The notes below the pieces were generated by a model, which searched no databases, had not been told where the DNA came from, and saw nothing but the letters and a program-made list of their open reading frames with translations. The translations under genes and the position numbers were made by a program. Positions 1-6,468 of a DNA stretch of 6,703 bases are shown in pieces (position 1 is the stretch's first letter; each line of letters begins with the position of its first letter). The stretch is from Anaerolineae bacterium. GTDB taxonomy: Bacteria; Chloroflexota; Anaerolineae; Anaerolineales; Anaerolineaceae. The stretch is from positions 1 to 6,703 of the forward strand of contig JACRAG010000137.1 of assembly GCA_016213455.1 (NCBI GenBank). Reading direction: 5' to 3'.

Positions 1-1304
1 AGACGATCCATGGGCCTGCCCGAGGACAGGTCCTGACGGATTTCCTGCAGTGCGCGGCTTTGGGCATTGGTCAACTGGTAGGGTAACAGGTTGGTCTGTT
101 CGGAAAGCCATTCGTCCGGGGTTTCAAATACCCGACCGGATGCAGTTTCCCAGGTGCGCTTTTGCTGCATCACCCCCATTTGCATCAGGAAAATTTCATC
201 GAATGCCAGGCGCCAGCGCGCCAGGTCGAGTGAGTCTTGCGAGTCGGGGAAGTGGGTCTGCAACAGGGCGACGCCCAGGTCGACCACCTTCATGGCGGAG
301 CGCACAGAGGCCGGGAGATAATCATCGACGCGCGGGGCCCAGAAGGTAACCACACCGTGAATGATGTTGCGCAGCCAGCGTTGGGTGATCCCATTCGTCA
401 GGCCGTATACCGGCACAATGCGATTGGTATTGATCTGCTCTTTTTCCAGCTCTTCGATATCCGGGTTGCTCATCACCAACCGGCCGAGATACAGATCAAT
501 CTTCCCAGCCAGCACAACCTGCATTCCAGGACGGAATTTGGTCATGAGATAGGACCGGTTGAACCAGGACAGCCGCAAGGTTCCGGTCCCATCACTCAAC
601 ACAGCTTCGACCAGTTGGGCAGCGCCGCCACGCACCGGGCGGGATTGGATGGCCTGAATGGTACCCAGTACGGTTACCTGTTCGCCGTATTCCAGCCGGT
701 TGATGGGCTTAAGCCGGCTGTAATCGTCATAACGCCGGGGGAAGTAATACAACAGGTCATTGATGGTGTATAGGCCCAGGCGTTCGAGAGTCTGCGCATG
801 TTTTTCGCCAATGCCGGAGACAGCCGTGAGTGGAGCCGACAATGCAACCTGGCTGCGGTTGTTGGTGCTGCGTACTACTGGCCGAGGGGGTCTTGGCTCA
901 TCAATAAACTCATTGGGTCGTGTTTCGACTTTTGAGGGCAGGCGATCCAGTGGAGCTTCGGGGAGAATCCCTTCATGAGCGCTCTCTTTATTCACCGGCA
1001 TTGCTTCTTTGGCTGCAGGCGCTTCTGAATTTGCGGTCTGAGGGGGTTTGGATCGCTCATTCGCGACCAAATAGTCGATGAGGCCATCCAGCGCCGCTTC
1101 GCGTTCTTCAACCGGCATTCCCGGATAAGATTGAAGCACCTCGATGGTTTTATCAATCAGATGAGGTTCAAGCCGGTTTTGCCGCGCTTCCTGTTCCCAG
1201 TTGGGAATAATTTTATCCAGGCCGCCTACGATGGCGCGATTGCTGAACTTCAGTTCTCGCTCAAGTCGGAAAAATTTGGTCAGTTTTTCAATCGATGAAT
1301 GCAT
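1..1304 (-). CDS. recG: ATP-dependent DNA helicase RecG, N-terminal part (runs off the window)
   Basis: RecG remodels stalled replication forks and Holliday junctions. The frame is open from an ATG at 1304 to the window edge, giving about 434 residues of the N-terminal half. Around residues 157-193 lies a helix-hairpin-helix-like stretch (SGIGEKHAQTLERLG, then YYFPRRYDD), the signature that opens the RecG wedge domain. An OB-fold wedge follows to about residue 340, including PVYGLTNGITQRWLR. At about 403-434 comes LLPYQLTNAQSRAL and the approach PMDRL, which in RecG directly precedes Walker A; the window stops just short of it, so no helicase motif can be checked. Residues 1 to about 155 form an N-terminal extension with a Pro/Glu-rich linker, longer than in E. 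coli RecG but like extended forms such as that of Thermotoga. The gene is last in the visible operon, 28 nt after degV, and has only a weak ribosome site. Confidence 0.95.
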   Translation of the reverse strand, partial: MHSSIEKLTKFFRLERELKFSNRAIVGGLDKIIPNWEQEARQNRLEPHLIDKTIEVLQSYPGMPVEEREAALDGLIDYLVANERSKPPQTANSEAPAAKEAMPVNKESAHEGILPEAPLDRLPSKVETRPNEFIDEPRPPRPVVRSTNNRSQVALSAPLTAVSGIGEKHAQTLERLGLYTINDLLYYFPRRYDDYSRLKPINRLEYGEQVTVLGTIQAIQSRPVRGGAAQLVEAVLSDGTGTLRLSWFNRSYLMTKFRPGMQVVLAGKIDLYLGRLVMSNPDIEELEKEQINTNRIVPVYGLTNGITQRWLRNIIHGVVTFWAPRVDDYLPASVRSAMKVVDLGVALLQTHFPDSQDSLDLARWRLAFDEIFLMQMGVMQQKRTWETASGRVFETPDEWLSEQTNLLPYQLTNAQSRALQEIRQDLSSGRPMDR

Positions 1305-1332
1305 AAGGCTATTTTACCGCAAAGACCTGTAC

Positions 1333-2181
1333 TCACTCCGCTTCCATGATGACGAGCGCCAAAGTACGGGGCCCGACCAGTGTTGCAAGAGGAAGGTTAA
1401 TGGTGTGCTCGCTGAAGGGGGTGCGCGAGAAATGATCCTGCGCATGCTCGCGGAGGATGTGCGATTCGTGATTAAATGGCGGGATCCCCTGAATGAGTGA
1501 AATATGGCTCAGGTGATCAAATTCGCCGAGGAATTCCTGGAAAAAATCGATTACACCGCGCAGATTGCGCGCCTTTTCAATTGCGCTTAATTTGCCTTCT
1601 TCCAAAGAGAAGATCGAAATCAAGTTGAGCATCTCGCCAACCGTCGCCTGGGCATGATCGATGAAACCAGCCTGGCTCAGATAGGACAGGCCTGCCGAGC
1701 AGATCAGTGTGTAAACGCGAGGAATGGCTTTCCTGACCCGCCGTTCGATCTCTGGCGCACTGAGTCCCTGGGCGTTGCATTCCGCAGCCAGCTGGACCAA
1801 CAATCCCAGGCCAACGTTGGTGGTCTGGGAATCGATCAAGGTGACCGGGATGTGTCCGCGCGCTGACGCAGCTGCTTTTTCCGCATTGGCGAACAGGCGG
1901 TTCAGCTCCGTGGATGTCAATATTGCAATCACTTCTTTGTATTGAAGTGCAATGGATTGCAATATCTCCAGGATCTTCTCCGGCGACGGCGGGATCAACG
2001 CCAGCGCGGTGGTTTCCTGGAGGCTGGGCGGCAGGTTGGTTGCTTTAACCCCCTCGCCATCCGGGTAAACCTGGTTTTGGAGGGCAACATCGTATGTAAG
2101 AATGCGAATGTCGCTGCGTCCTGCAAATCCTGGTTGGGTGAATTGTACGGCGCTGTCGGTCAGGATGCAGATGGAACTCAT
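1333..2181 (-). CDS. Divergent DegV-family protein (FakB-like fold)
   Basis: DegV/FakB proteins bind a fatty acid and present its carboxylate to the kinase FakA. At 282 aa this one has normal family length. Retained landmarks are ILTDSA (residues 6-11), PPSPEKIL (64-71), LIDSQTTNVGLGLLV (115-129) and the HAQATVGEMLNLISIFSLEEGKL block (176-198). Several ligand-site motifs have changed. The usual TSQPS loop reads LIPPS, the LSGT loop reads LNRL (93-96), the GRI after the dimer helix reads GFI (172-174), and the C-terminal G-x-H-T-G motif reads GPRTLAL (269-275), so its His is Arg. The fold is likely kept but the carboxylate clamp is not obviously intact. It starts 3 nt after the fakA-like stop with no Shine-Dalgarno, so translation is probably coupled. 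It may be a FakA partner with altered ligand specificity or a non-binding paralogue. Fold assignment is firm; function is not. Confidence 0.88.
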   Translation of the reverse strand: MSSICILTDSAVQFTQPGFAGRSDIRILTYDVALQNQVYPDGEGVKATNLPPSLQETTALALIPPSPEKILEILQSIALQYKEVIAILTSTELNRLFANAEKAAASARGHIPVTLIDSQTTNVGLGLLVQLAAECNAQGLSAPEIERRVRKAIPRVYTLICSAGLSYLSQAGFIDHAQATVGEMLNLISIFSLEEGKLSAIEKARNLRGVIDFFQEFLGEFDHLSHISLIQGIPPFNHESHILREHAQDHFSRTPFSEHTINLPLATLVGPRTLALVIMEAE

Positions 2182-2184
2182 AGG

Positions 2185-3873
2185 TTATTCGATGGCGATG
2201 ATAAATTGGTAATACGGTTGACCGCCGTTATGAACCTCGATTTCGTGGTCCGGATATTTCTCCTGAATGGATGCGCCAATCCGGTCAACGTCGGCTTTGG
2301 TGATGTTGTTGCCGTAAAAGAGCGTCACGCGTTCTTTGTCCTGGGTGTCTGCCTTATCGAGCAAGTAGAGTACGGCCTCATCGATGACCGCCGATGAGAG
2401 CACGAGCTGCCCGTTTAGCAGCGCAATGACCTGACCTTCTTGAACTTTGACGTCGTCGATTTCAACGCTGCGCGTGGCAATGGTGATTTCGCCGGTGTCA
2501 ACTTCCGAAATGGCATTTTTCATCTCTTCAAAGAGTTCGTCCAGGTTGGCTTCCGGATTGTGGCGGAAGATTGCGCTGATGCCTTGCGGAACGCTGCGGC
2601 TGGGTACAACACGGATGTGTTTGACACTGAGCTCAGCTGCGTTGTTGGCAGCCAGGATGATATTCTTGTTATTGGGGAGAATGATAATCTGGTCTGTCGG
2701 CAGGTTTTCGATCGCCTGAAGAATTTCCTCAGTGCTCGGATTCATGGTCTGTCCGCCTTCGATGATCGCGGCGGCGCCCAGGCTGGCAAAAATGCGCGAG
2801 ATGCCTGGACCGGGAGAAATTACCACCAGTGCCACTTCGCCAGGTTGCACTTCGGCAAGTTCCAGTTTTTCCTGATCCGCTTTGCGCGCCTGGTCCTCCA
2901 TCTGTGCCATCAGGTTTTCCATGGCTACTTTGGTGATGGTGCCCTTGGTCATGATGTAGTCGATTGGCTCGTAACGCTTGTCCAACGGGACATGGATGTG
3001 CATGCGATACATGCCGTCGCCTTCACCCACCTGGATGGAGGTGCCAATTTCGGCCAGATCGTTATAGAAGGATTCCAGAACCAGCGGAGCATCGGGTTTG
3101 AAGTCGACAACGACTTCATAATCCTGTCCGGGTTCGATATCTTCCACCACTTCATCCAGCACCATCGCAGAAAGGGGTTGTACCATGGCGACCGTCGCTT
3201 CCAGGGGGAGATCTTTGATGAACCGCTGCATACCTTCCATGATCAGGTAAAGACCCATGCCACCCGAGTCGACCACGCCGGCCTGTTTCAACTTGGGTAG
3301 CAGTTCGGGGGTGTGTTTCACCGAGGCATCGGCGTCGATGATCACCTGGTCGAGGATGGCGAGCAGGTCGTTGGTGGTTGCACGGGCTTTTTCGGCTGCG
3401 GCTGCCGAGTCTTTGGCAACGGTCAGGATGGTTCCTTCGACCGGGCGAACGACGCCTTTGTATGCGGTGTTCTTGGCTTCGTTCATGGCGCGGACAAACA
3501 AGTCGGCATCCATCACATCCAGGCTGTCCAGCGCGCGGGCAAATCCGCGCCAGAGTTGCGAGAGGATCACGCCTGAATTACCGCGAGCGCCCATCAAAGC
3601 ACCCTGGGCGATGCCATGCGCCATTTTACCGACATTCATCTCGTTGGAATTGGCTACTTCATTGTACGCGGCCTGCATGGTGAGCAGCATATTGGTGCCA
3701 GTGTCACCATCCGGAACCGGAAAAACATTGAGCGAGTTGACCGTTTGCTGGTGAACTTTTAACCAGGTCATGCCGGCTACCAGTAATGCTTTCAATTCCT
3801 GGCCGTTCAATGTGAGGTTGCTTCCGGCGGCTGCGCTGCCCGGTGCGGGTTGATTCGATGTTTCAATACTCAT
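2185..3873 (-). CDS. fakA: FakA/YloV-like DAK (DhaL) domain kinase
   Basis: This 562-residue protein matches the full-length FakA/YloV family. FakA phosphorylates fatty acids held by DegV/FakB proteins to give acyl-phosphates for phospholipid synthesis. The N-terminal DhaL-type ATP domain (about 25-220) shows NVFPVPDGDTGTN (49-61; D55 and D57 are expected Mg-ATP ligands), GARGNSGVILSQ (95-106) and GVVDSGGMG (199-207). A middle domain (about 245-325) carries MHIHV (291-295). The position where Staphylococcus FakA has a zinc-ligand Cys appears to be Glu253 in DYEVVVDF, so zinc may be absent. The C-terminal DegV-like domain has EGGQTMNPST (372-381), ILPNNKNIILAA (398-409), PQGISAIF (429-436) and ends NGGQPYYQFIIAIE. 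A GGAG lies 4 nt before the ATG. It sits 29 nt downstream of the Asp23 gene and 3 nt before the DegV gene, which supports a kinase/acyl-carrier pair. The substrate is inferred from the family. Confidence 0.93.
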   Translation of the reverse strand: MSIETSNQPAPGSAAAGSNLTLNGQELKALLVAGMTWLKVHQQTVNSLNVFPVPDGDTGTNMLLTMQAAYNEVANSNEMNVGKMAHGIAQGALMGARGNSGVILSQLWRGFARALDSLDVMDADLFVRAMNEAKNTAYKGVVRPVEGTILTVAKDSAAAAEKARATTNDLLAILDQVIIDADASVKHTPELLPKLKQAGVVDSGGMGLYLIMEGMQRFIKDLPLEATVAMVQPLSAMVLDEVVEDIEPGQDYEVVVDFKPDAPLVLESFYNDLAEIGTSIQVGEGDGMYRMHIHVPLDKRYEPIDYIMTKGTITKVAMENLMAQMEDQARKADQEKLELAEVQPGEVALVVISPGPGISRIFASLGAAAIIEGGQTMNPSTEEILQAIENLPTDQIIILPNNKNIILAANNAAELSVKHIRVVPSRSVPQGISAIFRHNPEANLDELFEEMKNAISEVDTGEITIATRSVEIDDVKVQEGQVIALLNGQLVLSSAVIDEAVLYLLDKADTQDKERVTLFYGNNITKADVDRIGASIQEKYPDHEIEVHNGGQPYYQFIIAIE

Positions 3874-3902
3874 ATCACTCCAAAACCTTGGGTTATTACC
3901 AC

Positions 3903-4259
3903 TTAATCGGGATTGCTGATGCGCAGCCCTCGGACATGCACGTTCACCTGGTTAACAGGCAGGCCAATGGTTTTTTCAACTTCATAGCGAACATTCTCAG
4001 AAACAGTGGTCGCTACAGTTTTAATCCGCGTTCCATACTCGACGATGATATATAGATCAATCAGGATCGTCTTGTCCGAGAAATGGACATCGACGCCCAG
4101 GGTTGGATCTTTCACCAATACTTGCACCAGCCCTTCGGCAAGGTTCTTGGCTGCAAGTCCAACCACACCGTAAGAAGACAGCGCGGATTGATACGCGACG
4201 GTTGCAATGGCGCGGTACGATACAAAGATGTTACCGAGTGGGTTATTACTTTCGCTCAT
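3903..4259 (-). CDS. yloU: Asp23/Gls24 (YloU) family protein
   Basis: This 118-residue protein has the Asp23/Gls24/YloU domain across nearly its whole length. Visible family features are the IATVAYQSALSSYGVVGLAAKN segment at 18-39, the strand-rich ILIDLYIIVEYGTRI (65-79), VATTVSENVRYEVEKTIGLPV (82-102) and the end VNVHVRGLRISNPD, a close match in layout to B. subtilis YloU (about 120 aa). The biochemical role is not settled; members are linked to cell-envelope stress and membrane-associated complexes, and the gene is very often next to fakA/yloV. There is no signal peptide or membrane segment. It is the first gene of the minus-strand operon. AAAAGG at 4268-4273, 8 nt before the ATG, is a good ribosome site and supports this start. 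Confidence 0.93.
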   Translation of the reverse strand: MSESNNPLGNIFVSYRAIATVAYQSALSSYGVVGLAAKNLAEGLVQVLVKDPTLGVDVHFSDKTILIDLYIIVEYGTRIKTVATTVSENVRYEVEKTIGLPVNQVNVHVRGLRISNPD

Positions 4260-4292
4260 GAGTTCAGCCTTTTGTTATTTAACACACAATTC

Positions 4293-4321
4293 TTGCCGTT
4301 GGATGCGAGCTGTGGTAGAAT
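4293..4321 (+). promoter_or_regulatory. Predicted sigma-70-type promoter of rpmB
   Basis: TTGCCG at 4293-4298 and TAGAAT at 4316-4321 are separated by exactly 17 nt, a near-consensus housekeeping promoter. The start of transcription would fall near 4328, leaving about 65 nt of leader before the rpmB ATG, with a good ribosome site (GAAAGGA, 4379-4385, 7 nt before the ATG). Confidence 0.6.
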
Positions 4322-4333
4322 TGCCCTTCGTTG

Positions 4334-4367
4334 CAGGATGACTAAGCCCGTCCTGACACTGACCAGG
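4334..4367 (+). other. Two mutually exclusive short stem possibilities in the rpmB leader
   Basis: CAGGA (4334-4338) can pair with TCCTG (4351-4355) across a 12-nt loop. CCTG (4352-4355) can instead pair with CAGG (4364-4367) across 8 nt. The shared TCCTG segment means only one can form at a time. The stems are short and could be chance; because both strands are probably transcribed here, the same pairings exist in the opposing leader. Confidence 0.2.
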
Positions 4368-4392
4368 TATTATAGCAAGAAAGGACCGAAAA

Positions 4393-4575
4393 ATGGCAAA
4401 GTGCGAAAAGTGCGGTAAATCGACGGTGTTTGGTCACAACCGGAGCTTCTCGAACCGCGCAACCAACCGGACTTTCCGCCCCAACCTGCAGCGTGTGCTT
4501 GTTATGGAAAAAGGGCGCAAGGTTCGATTGGTTCTGTGCGCAAAATGCATCCGAACGATGGGCAAAACCGAGTAA
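4393..4575 (+). CDS. rpmB: 50S ribosomal protein L28, zinc-ribbon (C+) form
   Basis: Sixty residues, normal for bacterial L28, a structural protein of the large ribosomal subunit. The N-terminus MAKCEKCGKS and the later CAKC give two Cys-X2-Cys pairs (C4, C7, C49, C52), the zinc-binding C+ version of the protein. The FGHNRSFSNRATNRTFRPNLQ core (13-33) is typical of L28. GAAAGGA 7 nt before the ATG supports the start. It is the only plus-strand gene here, divergent from the yloU operon and convergent with rpe, and it ends just before a strong hairpin terminator, so it is probably transcribed alone. Confidence 0.97.
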   Translation: MAKCEKCGKSTVFGHNRSFSNRATNRTFRPNLQRVLVMEKGRKVRLVLCAKCIRTMGKTE

Positions 4576-4598
4576 GTTAAGGTACCTATCTAAAGTGC

Positions 4599-4630
4599 AA
4601 AAATCACGGCGAAAGCCGCGATTTTTGTTT
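4599..4630. terminator. Bidirectional intrinsic terminator between rpmB and rpe
   Basis: A 12-bp stem (arms 4599-4610 and 4615-4626, one A-C mismatch) closes on a GAAA tetraloop. The GC core is flanked by A-run and T-run, so the transcript ends in U-rich sequence on either strand. It lies 24 nt past the rpmB stop, and its right end touches the TAA at 4629-4631 that ends the ancestral rpe frame. It therefore serves both convergent genes. Confidence 0.85.
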
Positions 4631-4739
4631 AAGCAACCTGTTCGCGCAGGGCATTAACGCCTGCGCGAATACCAGCGGGGAATTTGAAGATGGCTGTAGC
4701 GGCGACAAACAAACGCGCGCCAGCCTGGTAACATGCCGA
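4629..4739 (-). other. Severed C-terminal segment of rpe (last barrel strand/helix)
   Basis: These 36 sense codons plus TAA follow the amber codon in the same frame. They contain AGARLFVAATAIFK, corresponding to the final strand of the RPE barrel, which in the family contributes to phosphate binding. No ATG, GTG or TTG with a ribosome site lies at the junction, so independent translation is unlikely. No further stop or frameshift is seen, arguing that the lesion is very recent, artefactual or tolerated by readthrough. Confidence 0.8.
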
Positions 4740-5291
4740 CTAATTTGAGGCGTCGTTACCTCCATCGACCTGAATTTGAGCCTGGCTGTTCGTCTTCTCG
4801 ATCAAGCGGCTGACCCGCTCAATTTTTGAAAGCATGGCTGGAATGAAGGTTTGTCCGGAAAAACCAGGATTGACGGTCATCACCAGCACCACGTCCACCA
4901 ATGGCAGAACTTCTTCAATCGCTTCGGCAGGAGTGCCAGGATTGAGCACAACTCCTGGTCGGCAACCCGCATCGCGGATGACCTGGATCGTGCGGTAAAT
5001 GTGCGGGCAGGTTTCAATCTGCACGGACAGGTTGGTCGCGCCGGCAGCGGCATACCAGGGAATCATCCGGTCGGGATCGGTGACCATCAGGTGCGCATCG
5101 ATGGGAAGCTGGGTGATCCGGCGGATGGTCTCAACGATAAAAGGCCCCATGGTCAGGTTGGGCACAAAATGGCCATCCATCACATCCACATGGATCCAAT
5201 CCGCGCCTGCCGCTTCAACTTCTTGAATTTGTTCGCGAAGCCTGGCAAAATCTGCGGACAGGATCGACGGGCAGAGTGTGAAGCTGTTCAT
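4629..5291 (-). pseudogene. rpe: Ribulose-phosphate 3-epimerase interrupted by an in-frame TAG
   Basis: RPE interconverts ribulose-5-phosphate and xylulose-5-phosphate in the pentose phosphate pathway. The ATG at 5291 opens a clear TIM-barrel RPE: CPSILSADF (7-15), WIHVDVMDGHFVPN (32-45), DAHLMV (65-70), VMTVNPGFSGQTF (137-149) and IQVDGG (173-178). Expected catalytic and metal residues S9, H34, D36, H67 and D176 are all present. At codon 184 (4740-4742) a TAG stops the open frame after 183 residues. Without any frame change the next 36 codons encode the missing last barrel strand and helix (QAGARLFVAATAIFK, then AGIRAGVNALREQVA) and end in TAA at 4629-4631. The full frame is 220 codons, the usual RPE length, with normal spacing around the TAG. 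It could be a recent nonsense mutation, a sequencing error, or readthrough. It follows the kinase gene by 3 nt with no clear ribosome site, so translation is probably coupled. Confidence 0.9.
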
Positions 5292-5294
5292 AAA

Positions 5295-6449
5295 TTAAGG
5301 GGTTCCCAGCAATCCCAGTTTCAGGAGCACATAGGCTCCGAAAGGCAAAATACCAACCCACATCACAATCGAGATGATGGTCAGGATGATGATATCCGGG
5401 GTGAACAGGGGCGAAGCTTGTGGGACTGCGGGGCCGGGGTTCGGCGAAACCGGGACCTGGTTGGCAGGCTGGCTGGCTGCATAAGCCTGACCCGGGTTGT
5501 ATGCGGGTGCGGGCTGGGCTGAGGGCCGGGAATTGACCTGTGCCTGTGCCGGTTGTTGGTAGACCTGGGGTGGGACGGATCGAATTTCTACCGGAGTCTG
5601 CGGTGTGTAATCGTTGCGCGTGCCAAAAGGCATCAACAGCCGGCCGAACTGGTCAGCCGAACGGTAACGCTGGGCCGGTTCTTTGGAGAGGACTTTGAGC
5701 AGGATTTGCTCCAGCTCAGGAGGAATCTCCCGGTTGAGACGGCGGGGCGGCACCGGACGGGCTTCACGATGCTGGCGCGCCAGTTCCTGTGCATCGGTGG
5801 CGGTGAAGGGGAGTTGACCGGTGAGCATTTCATAAAGCACCACGCCCAATGAATACACATCACTGGCGGGAGAAGGCGCCAACCCTGCGGCCTGTTCGGG
5901 AGAGAAATACTGCGGCGAACCCCACACTTCGTCGGTGTGCTCATCGGGGTTGATGGAGGAAAGCGCGCGGGCGATGCCAAAGTCGGTGACTTTTAAACGC
6001 CCATCCGGGGTGACAATGATGTTGTGCGGCTTGACGTCGCAGTGAACCAGCCCGGCTCTGTGCGCGTAGCCAATACCAGCTGCGGCTTGAGCGATTAAAT
6101 TCACCGCTTCGGTCACGGGGAATCGTCCGCGTTCGCGGATGGATGATTTCAAATCTTTGCCGGGCACATATTCCATGACGATGAACAGGCGTCCTGCATC
6201 GAAACCGAAATCATAGACCGTCACAATGTTGGGGTGGGAAAGATTTGCCGCTGCTTTGGCTTCCAGCCTGAACTGGTGGCGGAAAGATTGGTTGCCAGAA
6301 AAATCCTGGCGCAGCAGTTTGATGGCGACCGGACGCTCCAGCATCATGTCCTGGGCGCGGTAAACAACCGCCATACCGCCGGCACCCAAAGTGTCCAGCA
6401 GTTTATAGCGATTAGACAGCATCGGTGTGTCAGGAATGCTTCGCTCCAT
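5295..6449 (-). CDS. PknB/PrkC-type Ser/Thr protein kinase with C-terminal membrane anchor
   Basis: A 384-residue Hanks-type kinase. The catalytic domain (about 14-275) has a glycine loop LGAGGMAVVY (21-30), VAIK with K44, a helix-C Glu at 63, the catalytic loop HCDVKPHN (136-143), DFG (156-158), activation-loop T172, GSPQYFSPEQA (177-187) and SDVYSLG (196-202). The HRD arginine is Cys137, so this is a non-RD type. A Pro/Gln/Ala-rich linker (about 280-348) leads to a hydrophobic stretch (about 352-381) ending four residues from the C-terminus, so the kinase is probably tail-anchored with the catalytic domain in the cytoplasm. There is no extracellular PASTA or other sensor, unlike PrkC. The substrate is unknown. 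M1 is chosen because the promoter lies directly upstream, but M10 (position 6422) sits at the more usual distance from the kinase domain. The gene is first in a unit with rpe. Confidence 0.93.
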   Translation of the reverse strand: MERSIPDTPMLSNRYKLLDTLGAGGMAVVYRAQDMMLERPVAIKLLRQDFSGNQSFRHQFRLEAKAAANLSHPNIVTVYDFGFDAGRLFIVMEYVPGKDLKSSIRERGRFPVTEAVNLIAQAAAGIGYAHRAGLVHCDVKPHNIIVTPDGRLKVTDFGIARALSSINPDEHTDEVWGSPQYFSPEQAAGLAPSPASDVYSLGVVLYEMLTGQLPFTATDAQELARQHREARPVPPRRLNREIPPELEQILLKVLSKEPAQRYRSADQFGRLLMPFGTRNDYTPQTPVEIRSVPPQVYQQPAQAQVNSRPSAQPAPAYNPGQAYAASQPANQVPVSPNPGPAVPQASPLFTPDIIILTIISIVMWVGILPFGAYVLLKLGLLGTP

Positions 6450-6459
6450 GTTTCAAACG

Positions 6460-6468
6460 ATTATAACA
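6460..6468 (-). promoter_or_regulatory. Extended -10 promoter of the kinase-rpe unit
   Basis: On the minus strand TGTTATAAT reads from 6468 to 6460, a consensus extended -10. No good -35 is seen at 16-18 nt. The start of transcription would be near 6453, only a few bases before the ATG at 6449, and no Shine-Dalgarno lies between. The transcript would be leaderless or nearly so if M1 is used; use of M10 would leave a leader of about 30 nt. Confidence 0.55.

Larger units (their letters stand above)
4259..4399 (-). promoter_or_regulatory. Predicted promoter and leader of the yloU-fakA-degV-recG operon
   Basis: On the minus strand, TATAAT lies at 4374-4369 and is preceded by TG plus one base, making a perfect extended -10 element. 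A TTGCCA at 4399-4394 could act as -35 with a long 19-nt spacer and overlaps the rpmB start codon. The transcription start would be near 4362, giving a leader of about 100 nt to the ATG at 4259. That leader runs antisense through the rpmB promoter. This is prediction from motifs only. Confidence 0.55.

Noticed and set aside
237..773. 178-codon plus-strand open frame
   Set aside because: It lies wholly within recG on the opposite strand and its product shows no recognisable motif; the minus-strand frame reads as RecG throughout.
2440..3300. 286-codon plus-strand open frame opposite the fakA-like gene
   Set aside because: It is an antisense shadow; its product is rich in His/Phe/Asp with no family signature, while the opposite strand has every FakA landmark.
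4629..4742. Frameshift as the cause of the short rpe
   Set aside because: The downstream RPE residues continue in exactly the same frame with normal spacing, so only a single-codon stop is needed.
4851..5522. 223-codon plus-strand open frame spanning rpe and the kinase end
   Set aside because: It crosses two well-supported minus-strand genes and has no promoter, ribosome site or motif.
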